Shown in pieces: positions 34,925 to 46,948 of a stretch of DNA of 64,000 nucleotides. The position numbers and the translations under genes were made by a program. Location of the stretch: positions 434,001 through 498,000 of the forward strand of contig JAKULF010000012.1 of NCBI GenBank assembly GCA_022661535.1, read 5' to 3'. A model generated the notes under the pieces. It did not search any database, was not told the origin of the DNA, and saw nothing but the letters and a program-made list of their open reading frames with translations. Every line of letters starts with the position of its first letter. The stretch's first letter is position 1. Source of the stretch: Eutypa lata. Taxonomy: Eukaryota > Ascomycota > Sordariomycetes > Xylariales > Diatrypaceae.

Positions 34925-36169
34925 TTACGCCACGTCTACCTGTATGGTATACTCATCGCCGTTCTTCTCAGTAACCGTGACCGTGACGTCCCATCCAGGC
35001 ACGCTATAAGTGCTCGTGCCATCCAGGCTCAACGTCGCATCGTTCAGCTCATCGTCTGCGCAGCCGCCCGATGCTGGGTTCACATCGAGGACCTGGACCG
35101 GGCCCTCTCCCGAACCCGTGTCGGTCGTGACCGTATAGAGGAGAACGCCCGTCGCACAAGCGCCCTCGTCGAGACCCGACGCCGAGCGCGCCTCAGCCAC
35201 TAGGACCGCTGTATCGTTGTGTTTGACGACCACGGCTTTGACCGCCGAGTCCCCTGCAACTTCCAAGGGAGACAGCGTGTGGGTGCTCGAACCCGCACCG
35301 CCTCCGCTATCAACGCATTCGATCTGCTCGTCAGTCAACCACCCGAGCCGCCACTTGTTCCAGGAAAAATAGTCCGGGCTCGGCCCGTTTATATAGCCCA
35401 TGAGGTCCCAGCCGCCGACGAAGAGACCCGTGCGCCGCCCGTCTATGGGGTACAGGTCCGGGAGGCACATCGTGTGACCCGTCTCGTGGTTCAGCACGAG
35501 GTATTGCCAGGTCTGGTAGGCGTCGGCGCCGAACGTGACGGCCTTCTTGGCGACATGGGTGCCCGAGCGCGTAGCTACGTCGCCCATGAACGTCGGGGAG
35601 AAGCTGATCAAGGTCGCGGCCCGAGTCGGCACGACGTACAAGACATCAGTGGGCTCAATGTCCGCGCCGCCGCCCTGCACGTACCCATCTAGAGCGTCTT
35701 GGATGTACTGCTGGTGGGTTTCGTACGACAGGCCGCGGTCCCAGGCGTACGACGCCGCCTCGGCGGGCATGCGGTAAAAGCCGGAGCGGTCGGCGGTGAC
35801 GTTGAGCGCTAGCTTTCCGTACGACGATGCTGCGTACCACTCGGCGGCGAGCGGGACGAAGAAGTCGTGCAGCGCGTCAGGCGTGTCGTCGCCGGTGCCG
35901 GTAGCCTCCTGGTCTGAGAAGTCGACGAAGAACATGAAGGCGCTCAGCGTGCCGGTGCTGGGCGCGCAGTCCGCGGCGAACCCGAACCCGGAGCTCAGGT
36001 ACGCGCTGTCGACCGCGGGCAGCTTACAGGCCGAGACGTCCGCTCGCCGGTGGTGGTCGCTTGTGTCTGTTGTTTGCGAGGCGGAGGTTGTTGTTGCCGC
36101 CCCTGCAAGCAGGCATGTTATCCAGGACCCTAGTGTGGACGGCATGGGTCTAGGAGATTGTGGGCTCAT
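34925..36169 (-). CDS. Secreted M6-like zinc metalloprotease
   Basis: A single exon of 414 residues. The zinc site is LNHETGHTMCLPDLY, with HETGH at 228-232 and a downstream Asp-Leu-Tyr as in the M6 (immune-inhibitor-A-like) family, where HExxHxxGLPDLY is typical. The N-terminus has a hydrophobic stretch (WITCLLAGAATTTSAS) that fits a signal peptide. A start at the internal ATG (36145, residue 9) would give a cleaner signal. Paired cysteines and a beta-rich C-terminal half also fit secretion. It probably degrades extracellular protein. Coding GC is much higher than in the flanks. Family placement rests on the zinc motif and architecture. Confidence 0.85.
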   Translation of the reverse strand: MSPQSPRPMPSTLGSWITCLLAGAATTTSASQTTDTSDHHRRADVSACKLPAVDSAYLSSGFGFAADCAPSTGTLSAFMFFVDFSDQEATGTGDDTPDALHDFFVPLAAEWYAASSYGKLALNVTADRSGFYRMPAEAASYAWDRGLSYETHQQYIQDALDGYVQGGGADIEPTDVLYVVPTRAATLISFSPTFMGDVATRSGTHVAKKAVTFGADAYQTWQYLVLNHETGHTMCLPDLYPIDGRRTGLFVGGWDLMGYINGPSPDYFSWNKWRLGWLTDEQIECVDSGGGAGSSTHTLSPLEVAGDSAVKAVVVKHNDTAVLVAEARSASGLDEGACATGVLLYTVTTDTGSGEGPVQVLDVNPASGGCADDELNDATLSLDGTSTYSVPGWDVTVTVTEKNGDEYTIQVDVA

Positions 36170-37014
36170 AGTTGAATATCCAAGTTTCTCTCACCGAATA
36201 CAAGTACCATATAATGTAAGCGACGTGACTGAACATCATTGCTTGTTAGTCTAAGATCCAGGCTTTGTTTTATATATACGTATATCTGAGCGCCGTTATC
36301 TTGGCCTTCCAGAATGGTATTATTGCGGGGGTAAATATCCCAGCTAGGATCCATTAGTGAGGTTGCAATCATCCACGATATCCATGCATCTGCATTGGTC
36401 TAGGCAAAAGGAAGAGCTATCCATGATAACTCGTGTAGTATCAAGAACCCGACGTCGGTGCACAATATTTCCATCCAATCGCAGGCTATCAGCAACTTGG
36501 TATATAATCACTGCTAAATAACATATCTACCTAGGTTGATAGAGATTGCCTATGTTTTTGAAGTTCGGTCGCTAATCAACCGACAACAGTAGTCGTAATG
36601 ATATCAAGCAGATAAGCTTACCTCCTAATAAGAAGATGAAAGCTCGCAAATACTGATATGTGGTTCCAATATCCACGTGTGGGTTAGACAGCTTCTGAAA
36701 CGTACCGCCATGATTTAGATGAAATATGTTTATATTAATGTCTTTCTTGGCATCCGATACTATGCTTGCATTAGACAGATAGGAGTGGCCTGAAAATAGG
36801 ATGGAGTACGCACCATTACGCTTGATCTGCCGAACCTAGCCAGTCCAAAAGAATTGAGCTCCTTCACATCGAATATTTGGTGGATATTATAACTCCATCT
36901 CTTCCAAAGTATAACTACAGGATTCTGCCGCAGAGACTAATGCCTCATGAACTCGTAGCGTAGGGGCCATGCAAGTGCGAGCTAACCACATCATATAATG
37001 GGCAGCGTAAGTGT
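36170..37014. other. Gene-free stretch, 0.8 kb
   Basis: AT-rich intergenic DNA with TATATATACGTATAT near 36270. No gene is supportable. Confidence 0.5.
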
Positions 37015-38018
37015 TCATTCGGTCCGAGGGCGCTTGGATTCCTTGCCCTCCTCATCCTCATGACCATTAACACCATTCGCATCGTCGTCGCGGGTGCGAA
37101 CGCGGCTAGCGCCTTCTCCCAACTCGCCACTGACGCCTCCTTCTCCGATCCAGTTGCCATCCTCATCAAAGTATTGGTGAACATTGTCGGCTGTGATCCA
37201 GCCTGAGCTTCCCGGCATAGGGGGCGGAAGACCGCCGCTGACATCACCTCGCAGGACACCCGTGAAACCCTCTAAGGTCTCGTGCTCTCCCTCAAATACG
37301 ATCCTATCCGCATCGTCTTCCTCTTCCTCTTCCTCATCGCGTGGGTCGGGGTTCAGATTTGAGCATGCCGAAATCTGATTAAACAATGCGTTTGCCCTCT
37401 CCTTATTTAGGGGGTCAATGGCAAGGTCTTCAGAGGAAGATTGGTCCTTGTAAGGGACAAGGGTGAGCTCAATGGGATCGAAACTCTCGTCGTCATCTGC
37501 ACCCGAGTCGGAGAACTCGAGCTGCATGTAGACACCAATGAACTTGGACGGATCATCCTCGGGCTTCTCAAGATGACGAAAGTTCTTGATAGCATGAAGG
37601 GTTATTGCGGGATAGGGGATCTCGATGCCCGTCCCGCTCTTATGAGAAAAGAGGGTTAATTTGCTGAAGAATTTAGCATTTATGTTCAAGTAATTGGGGG
37701 TTTAAGAATTACTAGTTAGACATACTTAGATCCGACGAAGGCCTCGACTTTGCTCTCCTCTCGTAAGTGCTTTCCACCATCATTCTCCAGGGCATAAGCT
37801 TCGGGAGCACTTGGGCGTAGAGCGTCCTCGCTTCCATCTGAGAAGAAGTAAAGTTGCTTGAACTGGTCATTTGATACCCATGCCTTTATCTTACGGTCGT
37901 GGTAATAGAGAATAGGTTTACCACCGAAGAAAGTTTCGGGCGTCTGAGTTTGGTACTCGCTCAATGGCTCAAAGTCATTGTCTGCCGACGGGCACGTCTT
38001 GATGACCGTAGGCAACAT
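37015..38018 (-). CDS. ICln/Lot5-like protein (Voldacs family)
   Basis: Two exons (38018-37726 and 37663-37015) separated by a 62 bp intron give 313 residues. The N-terminal PH-like fold matches pICln-type proteins: GKPILYYHDRKIKAWVSN, then after the splice LTLFSHKSGTGIEIPYPAITLHAI. A long acidic run (DEEEEEEDDAD) and the segment SSGWITADNVHQYFDEDGNW follow, typical of the acidic loop and C-terminal helix region. In animals pICln is a methylosome subunit that chaperones Sm proteins; the yeast relative is Lot5. The end is Lys/Arg-rich (KESKRPRTE), a possible nuclear signal. Role in the fungus is inferred from family. Confidence 0.87.
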
Positions 38019-38504
38019 GCCTTCAATGGTTTATGTGTAAACGTGTTGAATGGTAAATTAGTGGGAGTTCTCGAGTTATAACAAAAAATGAATTGTACAA
38101 CGAGATCGTTGATGTGATGTAAACTCCGTCGTCTCAAAGCCGAATCAAGCTGGAAGCTTTGAGGGCAGGGGTCTGGAGCTCTTGTTAACTCGGTGCTAAC
38201 TAGAGTTAGATACTGGTGGACTGTGGGGTCTATTCTCTTATCTTATCGCTATCGATTTTAGAGCTAGAGCCTTTATGGAGCGTAGCAGCATAGGTAGCAC
38301 AGCTGTCAACCACCCATGACCATCACTAAATGACGACACCTAACTAGCTAAACCAGCACTGGGGAAACTACAATCAACCTGTTATTAGCAATAAAAATAA
38401 ATTGAGCTACCAAGTGTTATGTATTACACTTAGCCTTGCGAATACGGTCGCACATTTAAATCACACACTCTTCATATCTCACCAAGATATATACACAATA
38501 CACA
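38019..38504. promoter_or_regulatory. Divergent intergenic region
   Basis: A 486 bp region between two divergent start codons, AT-rich, with no gene of its own. It should carry both promoters. Confidence 0.4.
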
Positions 38505-39193
38505 ATGCGCGATGAACGTAAGTATACTCCCTACTTGATACCCCACCCTACTCTCCTATCCAGGCTCATCACCAGCACTAACACGCGCGCACCCACAACC
38601 CAGGCACGCACCCCCTCCTCGCGCAGGTACCGCTAACCGTATCGCCATTCGTGTCGCTCCCGGCGGCCGCGACGCTCCCCTACACGTACAAGAGCATGCC
38701 GTCGACGCTCCCGGCCCCCACAACGGGCGTGACGGGGGCGGGCGACGAGAGCAACAAGCCCAAGTACGTGGTGACGCCGTCGGCGGGGTACGCGGCGCAC
38801 CCGGACGAGATCGTGGCGTCGTGCCGGGAGGTGCGGGCGCGGCTGGCGCGCCGCAAGGACGAGATGGAGGCCGCGCTCGCGCGCTTCCACGACCACATCC
38901 GCGACCGCGACCTCGCCGAGAAGCGCCGCGTCGCCCCCGGCTGGCTCGACAGCGACGCCCGCCTGCTCGAGCCCGAGGGCCCCGCCGCCGAGGCCGACGC
39001 CCACGGCACCGAGATCGCCGGCCACTACGAGATGGCGGGTCGGTTTGCGGAGATGAGCCTCACGACGCCGGCGGATAGAGGTAGTAGTAGCGGTGGAGGA
39101 GGAGGAGGAGGAGGAGGAGGAATGGAGGGTCCGAGCGAAATGGCTGTTGATCAGGGTGCTGAGTTGGATCGCGCCTTTGGTGATTTGAAGTGA
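38505..39193 (+). CDS. Conserved-looking hypothetical protein, 200 residues
   Basis: Exon 1 (38505-38517) codes only MRDE plus one base. A strong GTAAGT donor and the acceptor CAACCCAG at 38603 join it to exon 2 (38604-39193). The frame then runs THPLLAQVPLTVSPFVSLP and on. The centre has a charged helical, possibly coiled-coil segment (HPDEIVASCREVRARLARRK...) ending AEKRRVAPGWLD. Near the end a GGA microsatellite (39092-39121) codes a glycine run, and the protein closes with LDRAFGDLK. I do not recognise a domain. Very high coding GC compared with its AT-rich flanks argues that it is a real gene. A start at a downstream Met is possible. Confidence 0.65.
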
Positions 39194-40134
39194 TCATCAA
39201 CCAGAATATATTGTGCTCGTGGAATGGATTCTGGAGTTTTTTTAAATTAATATTTGCATTGTTTTTGGGGCAATGGCGTTTCGAGAATTGCTCGAACCTG
39301 GCGTTGGGGCTCATAGTCTAGGATCTTGCATTGGTGCGGCTAGCGTATCGTGTTGTCCCTTTTTGGATCAGGAACATATCATCAGAGAAGCGAAGACAAA
39401 GCTTACCACAAGGTGCTGTACGAGAGTGCAATATTCACACCTCCCTTATTTATATAAGCTGTACGGTACCCAACGAACGAAGAGCATCACAGCCTAGTAC
39501 AAAAAGGCAATTCGAATGGTAGTTTCTTGTTTGGAAGTGCTTCATCTTCGTTCCTAGGTCGATATGTGCATTAAAACATAGTAGTTTCACAGGATCGTTT
39601 CTTCTAGTACCGCTCACCTAGTATCATATTCCCAGTTTCCCTGACTATATACGATTCAATGAATTATTCAGATCTTCAGGCAAAACTTAAATCGCGATGT
39701 TCCTTGCCTTAGGGTATCTTGTGTATGTTGTTGCCGGCAACAATGACCAGGCAAGATTTACAACTCATTCTCTCAAAAGTTTTGGACCGGATCTTCAAGC
39801 CTCGTCGTCGTATCTCAGCCGTAGATACTGCAGTGCATTTCTTTCGTTGGTCGGTTATTCCCGTCTAGCCTAATCTATAGTTATATGCTACGGCGTTTTG
39901 ATGACATGACACTTCATACCGTGCTACGCGCATAGGCTTCTATGAGTCACTGCGTAGCTAAGTAGCATCTAGAAAGGTGTGAAAGTGTAGAGAAATGTTC
40001 ATGGAGAAAGTAATCGGCAAGGAAGAATGTCGACAATGACAATCGCTGCCTTCATTACAGGGCTAACCCCTATTGCTCACTGCACTGAATTCTTCACTGA
40101 TTGTAAGAAGAGACGGTATAACTTATTAGACGCT
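39194..40134. other. Gene-free stretch, 0.9 kb
   Basis: No supportable gene. Two overlapping short plus-strand frames at 39273-39522 have no recognisable motif. Confidence 0.5.
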
Positions 40135-41308
40135 TTAACCATCATCGTCCGATGCGGCAGAGTAATAATCGAAGGTTCCTGGAACACGAACTTCTTCCTT
40201 GTCCCCAACATTATCTGGATCTACCTCGGTGGCCACCGTTTCATGGGCAGCGGAAACCTGTGTGGTGGTCACCACATCAGTGTTCTCACCAGCTTCTCTT
40301 AATAGCTTCGTCATTTGCCGCGCCCATTCCCATGGCTTGTCCAGTCCCCCGGGCCGGCCGTTGAAGTACTCCCAGCCCATGATGCCGCCGAAACTTGGGA
40401 ACTGCCGGCGTAGGATTGCTAGGGTTGAAGCGAGCATTTCAGGTGGGACCCACTGCAACAACTAGAGTTAGCAATTGCTTCGTTATGAATAATTTAGCGA
40501 GGTGTGGGAGATCGGAAGCACTTTGCTCGCGAACACACGCCTCCTTCAACAACTCCAAGCATCAAAGCTGGCTACAATGGAAACAACCTCAGAAATTACT
40601 TACACCGGCGCCATTCTCTGGGGTCGTGACAAGACCGAGCACGACCTTCTCGGGCGGGAAGCCGCGCGCGACACACATTTCGTACATGACAGGAGTGGCG
40701 GCATCTCCCCAACCACAATAGAACTGTGCGTTATACCAAGCGATCTGGGGTCCCCGCATGACCTCCAGTGCTTCGTAGTCGAATCCGCTAAGGTTTCGGC
40801 GCACGTCCAGGAGGGCAGCCGCCACGGGGGCTAGCGTGATGATGAATCCGGGCCCAAAGTCCGCCCGCAGCCGATCGATCAACCGGATCACTCCCGCGAG
40901 CGACATCGCCTCCTCGACATCTAGGTCAAGGCCTTGCAGCCCGCGCTCCTGTACCAAGTCGTACAGCGGCGCATAGTACCGCTCGAAGGTCGCTACGTCG
41001 CCATCTAGTCGCGCGTACGAGCCCTTGGCCGCGCCGCCTAGCATCCCGAGAACCGTGACGCCGGTCGCTTGGGCGACACGGAGCTCCGCCCACGTCGAGG
41101 CAAAGCGTGGATGCGATGGCGGATGATCGTTAAGTGTCAGGCCGTCGGGGTCCTCGTTGATGTGGATGGCAGCCACAATGATGTGCGTGATTGAAATGTC
41201 CGGTCGTGTGACCAGTGGTAGAATAGAGATGAGCTTCCCGTCAGGGTCATGCGTCGTTTGGTGATACAGAATGATCCGAGGGAGCGGACGGGCTTTCGTT
41301 GACTCCAT
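40135..41308 (-). CDS. GH18 chitinase-like protein
   Basis: Two exons (41308-40604 and 40452-40135) around a 151 bp intron give 340 residues. The fold signatures are a first strand RIILYHQTTH, VLGMLGGAAKG, and the catalytic motif GLDLDVE with Glu132, which matches the DxxDxDxE rule of GH18 only in its last part (first Asp replaced). WYNAQFYCGWG and GGIMGWEYFNG match the later barrel strands, including the Tyr and Trp usual in the site. No signal peptide is visible, so it is probably intracellular or released without one. The last 50 residues are acidic and Thr/Val-rich. Activity on chitin is likely but not proven; binding to other N-acetylglucosamine polymers is possible. Confidence 0.87.
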
Positions 41309-42517
41309 CTCTCGACCTTGACTCCCACCTAGAGAAATGGACAGTGAATTGAAAGGCGATCTTCCCTTAGGTATAGGAGGTGGTAAAGAAGATTCTATAG
41401 TGGACCTTCTAACAGCGCACTATTGAAGTTGATTGGTAAAGTAAGTGCTTAAACTCCGGAATGTGTTTTCGAAGTCCTAAAACACACTCTTGTGTTTCTC
41501 CTCTTTCAAATCCGCTTTGTTGATAAGTAACACTGTCGTAACTGTACGTACGACCTTGAATTTTTTGAAGTTGCCCCAACTGCATGTGATTACATACTTT
41601 ACATATGCAATTAAGTCATACTTAAGGGGGTACTGATTCTCCAATAACCACATAACTTAAGTAGTCACATATTTTCGGTTGTAATTGACAGTCAGGAAAT
41701 GGGCTTAGAAATAATTATGATGAACGGGTCAGACATCATGAAGTGACATCAAATCAACTTAAATTGCAGGATGAAGCCCAAATCCCGCCCGATCGAGAGT
41801 CTTTCGTTCATGCATTCCCGCCTTTACTGCACACATTCTGCATAGCTGCATCACAGACATCCACGTCCTCGTCTCTTCGTGTCAAAACGAGCTGACATAC
41901 TTTTTTGGACGCCTGCCTGAGCAATGATGCTTTCCCCTTTATATTCAGATTCATAAACGGCCCCTGAACCACTGGCTTGCTCTAATCAGAGCTGGACCAG
42001 CCATGCATCGCAAATATGGTTAAGTCCAACCATCCGTCATAGCAATGTCACTTTCGCTTGTTTGTGACGGCCCTTCTGGGCTCGTTTGAATATTTTCTGG
42101 GGCCACATCTGGTGTTAGCACCCTGCTATATCCTATTTTATACGTCCTAACTAAACCGGTCGGTGATATAGCTTGAGAGCCAACGTATTCATATCTCAAG
42201 GCTTAACCCGGCCAGCACGGTAGTCTTCGTCTAAGCCGAGGTTGCCCTCATATCTAATATCGACGCTGTGTGCCAGTGGATCATATAATGCGTGCTATTT
42301 ATGAGAATATTCAACATGCTCTTTGACGAAACCGAATGTAGGCCACTATTTGTTGCTTCATAACAACTAACAGGTTCATCACTTATATAGATATCGAGGG
42401 GCTTGAGGCATACTTGACTGTCTCCTATTGCAGTATATGATGGTGTAAACTAACTATAGCCAAGACAAAACATTACCAAGGTAGACCTACCATGACGGTC
42501 AAACATGACCAACCCCA
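41309..42517. other. Gene-free stretch, 1.2 kb
   Basis: AT-rich DNA with no open frame of note on either strand and no RNA I can fold. Confidence 0.5.
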
Positions 42518-43186
42518 TTACTGCTTCCAGACATCTCCCAACTCAGCGCGGCATAGCACCATGGCCATAAGCTAAAATCGATATCAGCTTTATATTCTAC
42601 TCACAGAGTCAGTGGTAGAGAAGAAAACACTCACCAAGCTCAAATCAACTCCAGAAGCAGCTCGGACTTCCCAAACGCTTCCCCTGCTTCGTTGAGAGCG
42701 CACGTCACCATTATTCACCTTGCATATAGTCGCAAATGGCACACCGTCAACGCTGACAATCGTTTTCAAGGCCCCATAACCATCAGCTCGCATGAGGACC
42801 AGGACGTCCTCACCCGCCTCAGTGCGCACAGTCACATGGACGGCCGAGTACTTGGAAGTGATATTGGCCTTGTGCACGAACGAGCAAAGCTTCTGGCCAT
42901 CAGGGCTCTCGACGATCCAGCTATTCTGGATATCGAAGCTCTTATGGCGAAAGTCGAACAACAGTCGACGGTGACTGGAGCTATCCCAGACCTTGCGCCG
43001 CCAGCTCCAGGATGTGCCGAAGGTCGCGCCCTCTACGCGGAATAAAGGCTTTCCGGTGGCGTCCAAGGCCGCGACGTACTTGAAGGAGCTATCGTAGCAG
43101 TGTACTGTAAAGGTTGTCTCTTGTTGTGACATGTAACCGGAAAGCATGTTCACCGGCGGGATCGGGGTTTGCAAGGAAATCTCCAT
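42518..43186 (-). CDS. LURP-one-related (tubby-like fold) protein
   Basis: Two exons (43186-42635 and 42571-42518) give 201 residues. The sequence shows the LOR-type beta-barrel pattern: DATGKPLFRVEG, then WDSSSHRRLLFDFRHKSF, and repeated strands ending DVRSQRSRGSVWEVRAASGVD. After the 62 bp intron the last helix reads LLMAMVLCRAELGDVW, which is the hydrophobic central helix expected at the end of this tubby-like fold. This supports the short last exon. Family members in fungi are of unknown function; phospholipid association is suggested by analogy to scramblase/tubby proteins. Probably cytosolic or membrane-associated. Confidence 0.85.
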
Positions 43187-44556
43187 CTTAGGGAAGACTT
43201 GTAAATTTTATACGCAAATGATACAGCACGATGTAGGCTGATGGGAAACCATGATGAACTGTACACCGCGGGGCTTCGAACCCCGAATTTATACGCAAGT
43301 ATAATTTTAACTTGGTGCCTATGTCACAATGTTTTGTGATTCATATACATTACACTGCATATCTGGCAACACAGTCAGGCAATGATTCACTGAGGCACTA
43401 CACCAATAATCCTGAGGAAAATAAAGTGTAAATGCGAACCATTGAATAATACTACGGTGCTACTACCAATGCTTTTTTCTCCCTCGTCAGATTCTCCTAC
43501 ATCCGTCAACTGTTAATATATTATGTCCAACTGTTGGACTATTGCGTCCTTATAACTACACCTTTTCGGACAAATAGCCCCTCGAAGAGTAAACCCGTTT
43601 CGATGTCAAGGATGGCAGGCTTTGCTGTAGTGACAACTGCGCTGGTTCGACTGTGTTTAGCTTCTCCCCTCGACTCAATCTTACAGATTAATATCAACAT
43701 TGAGTTCTTACTACGTTTTCTTGCCTAGTGGATCCTTTTCATTATTATTGAGTTCAATGAAGACAATTCTATCTGTATAAGATCAGACCCAGTCCGCTTC
43801 CGAGCCTCCCCTGCATGGAAATCAAGGGGATATAAGACGGTTTGAATACTTATCTCAATAGGATATAGAAGATAAGTGAGGGGGGTCTCTAATGATGCTA
43901 CTCGCATTCTATGTTGGTTGTAAAACCATTATTGACTTAAATAACCTCCACATTGGGTATGTATAGTAACCCATCTGTCTCCCTTCTATTATTTCACAAA
44001 CATAAGACTATTCCCCCCTTTTCAGCCTCAGAATGGTCGGATCAATCATGCGATCCTACATATCTTCAAGGGAAGCATCGAAAGAAGAAGTGCTCGAATG
44101 ATCTAACGCCTTAGCGTGCATCTAACCTCCCCCAGCTCCAGTTATTTCACACGGTTAAGGAAATCAATAGCTCAGAAACTACCTTGTCAAGCTTGTTCCG
44201 TGAGGCCATTTGAATATGGTGGAGCCCATTTTGGCGAATAGGTGAGCGACACATGCTTTCACCACGTTAGAGCTTCTGCACCTTCGCTAGGTTCTCATGT
44301 TAGTGTTGGCTCGCGGCTATAGATGCAGCTATTCCTGGATCCTAAGTAGAACCCCTGTCATAACATACCCGATGCGGCGGATACATATCTAGCTGGTTCC
44401 TGATAAGACCTAAATAACGCTCCTCTTTCGCAAGTCTACGACTATACTCCATTTAATATAAGGGATGTTGGTTTCCCTCATAACCAAAACAGGCTCAACA
44501 GCACATTGGAAAGGTTTTATCGTTTGAATAAGCACATAATTCAATCACTTGCGAGC
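43187..44556. other. Gene-free stretch with a T-arm-like hairpin
   Basis: 1.4 kb without a supportable gene. At 43269-43285 the palindrome CGGGG-CTTCGAA-CCCCG looks like a tRNA T arm or B box on the minus strand but lacks the rest of a tRNA. A short frame near 43600 starts with a hydrophobic signal-like stretch and then stops. Confidence 0.45.
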
Positions 44557-46948
44557 ATGGCTTTAGATGGTGCAGAACTCGCGATCGAGAACTTGAGGGA
44601 AGCTGGTCTTGGAGATGTCCTCTACGTTCCTGGCCAGGACTCCTATGAAGGTCGGGTCGCCTCTTACTGGTCCCTCACCCCTCGGCTCAGGCCATGGGCC
44701 TTTGTGCAACCTCGCACCACCGAAGAAGTGTCCCAGGCAGTGAAGGCCATAATAAAGTCAGATGGTTGCAAATTCGCAATTAAGAGGTCAGTGTGACCAG
44801 CTCCCATTGACTACCAAGTGCGGAGTAGGTAGGCGGGTTCCTAACAGCTCCCCCACAGTGGCGGCCATATGTCCTGGGTTGGGGCCAACAACATAGAAGA
44901 AGGGGTGACCATTGACCTTGAGCTTCTGAATGCTGTGACTTACAGCCCGGAAACCAAAATTGCCTCGCTGCGGCCTGGCGCTAGGTGGACGAATGTTTAC
45001 ACCCAACTCAAAGAACGTGAGTAATGTTAATCAACGAACGCTGCGGAATCATGTTGGAACACTTAACCTTTTTTGCTCACCATGGCTTGATGAATCACTT
45101 ACATCAGATGCTTTCTAGATAACGTTCTAGTTGGAGGCGGTAGGGAAGGACTTGTTGGTGTCGGTGGTTTCCTCCTAGGTGGTGGCAAAACGTTCTTCAC
45201 CTGTCGGCACGGCTTTGGATGTGGTGAGTGATTCCCCCCTTTATTTTTACCTAGAGTCATTCCTACGTTCCATGAGGATGACTTCATCGTGTCTTCTTTA
45301 TAAAGCCACATCCGTGTTTATTTATAAGAGAACTCCTACTTTTCATTGAACTCCTTTGACTGACAGCACATCACACATGGGAATAGATTCGGTTGTGAAC
45401 TACGAAGTTGTGTTAGCTGATGGGAAAATTGTGAATGCCAATGAGACGAGTTACCCCGACTTATTCCGGGTCTTGAAAGGGGGCGCAAATAATTATGGTA
45501 TAGTAAGTTTTCATCTACACGTAAACATCATTACGCATAGCAGCTCAATTTCTACCCCAAGAGCTGTGTCTACGAGGAGTGCATATGTGAATGTATTTTT
45601 CTTCCCAGACAAACATCAAACCTGTCTAGAGTTTGTGTCGCTAATGAATATATCTTAGGTTACCCGGTTCGATATGAAAACTTTTAAGTCTATGGAGATC
45701 GTAAGCAATCTTTGCAGTTATTTTCTTCCCTTCGTCGCTGGTTTTTATGTTTCAAGCTACCTAAGGGGACTGTTAAGCAGCTCCCGAATGTCTCCCACAT
45801 ATCGCTACAATATTCATAAAGAATCAATTACTAACTCTAGATATTGCAGTGGGATGGAAACTGCATCTTCCCGAAAACAGCTACCGATGCACTCCTCGAC
45901 GCATTCATTGATTTTACGAAAGGCTTGGCAGCAACTCCTGATAGCCATTTCCTTGGCCTGTGGACGTACTCTCCAGAAGCTAAGGACATCTTTGTGCTCG
46001 CCATCTTGACCAGTTTTGATGGTGTCGAAAACCCAAAATCTCTCGAGAAATTCCTGGCGATTCCGGGCCAAAAGGAGATGAAGAGAACTACTATCGCCCA
46101 GAAAATGATCGATTTCAGAATGCCTGCAGGCCAGCAGTAAGTCACAGCCCACCACACGCAAATCTCCTTATCTAGGAGGAGTCTAGTAGTACATCACGAA
46201 AGCCCTAGCAGCTGACAAATTTTTCCTAGCGACATGTGGTATACTTTGACGTTCAAACTTGACCTAAGAATTGCCAAGAGATCAACCGAAATCTTCGAAG
46301 GGCTCGTGGAGCACCTCAAGACCTTTGTCCCTGATGGGAACTTCGTCTATTATATGGTATTGTACGTTTAGTCATCACCAAAACTTATTATATGGTCGCT
46401 GCTAATACGACCTGCCACAGACAGCCGCTGCCTGCCTCTTTCGCCCAGCACTCTGTTGCTCAGGGCGGAAACGTGATGGGACTTGAGAATATCCATGAAG
46501 ACTTGATTCTGTTTATGACTACGCTAGAGGTATGCATCTCAGCACCACTCTTCTTCAACCGGAGTGAAAAATGCTCTTCAACGTGTACCCTGATAGGTAC
46601 ACTATTCGCAGATTATTCGCAGATTATTCGCAGATCATACATCATCCAGCCGCAGTGCATATAATAGTACTAACACACGAGTCCCAGGTCCCCACGCCAG
46701 AGTTAGCTGAGGCCATCTACCCGATGTACATAAAGTCGATGGAGGAAATCGAATCATATGCAAAGTCTGTTGATGGGAATGTCGGGTTCCGATATCTGAA
46801 CTACAGCGACTCCTCGCAAGACCCGCTCGGCAGCTACGGGAAGGAAAGCATCAAGAGGATGCGGGATGCTGCAGCTAAATACGATCCTGATGGCGTCTTC
46901 CAAACGAGGGTACCAGGTGGCTTCAAGGTCTCCTCGATTAGAAGTTAG
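44557..46948 (+). CDS. FAD-linked oxidoreductase, berberine-bridge type
   Basis: Nine exons (44557-44786, 44859-45016, 45119-45223, 45387-45502, 45659-45700, 45850-46136, 46230-46361, 46421-46529, 46682-46948) join in frame to 481 residues. The PCMH-type FAD-binding domain has VQPRTTEEVS, SGGHMSW with His80 as the likely covalent FAD site, and LVGVGGFLLGGG...RHGFGCDSVVNYEVVLADG; Cys164 may matter for the second link. GGANNYGIVTRFDMKT follows. The BBE C-terminal domain ends RYLNYSDSSQDPL...YDPDGVFQTRVPGGFK. Such enzymes oxidise alcohols or cyclise secondary metabolites. I see no signal peptide, and a missing upstream exon cannot be excluded. The last acceptor is ambiguous by 6 bp. It lies just upstream of a dead NRPS-like gene, which suggests a relic cluster. 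Confidence 0.88.

Noticed and set aside
36945..37259. 104-codon minus frame overlapping the ICln gene
   Set aside because: Different frame over the acidic C-terminal coding region of ICln; no independent support.
46570..46640. Triple TTCGCAGATTA repeat as a possible functional element
   Set aside because: It lies within intron 8 of the FAD oxidase and is a short local slippage repeat.
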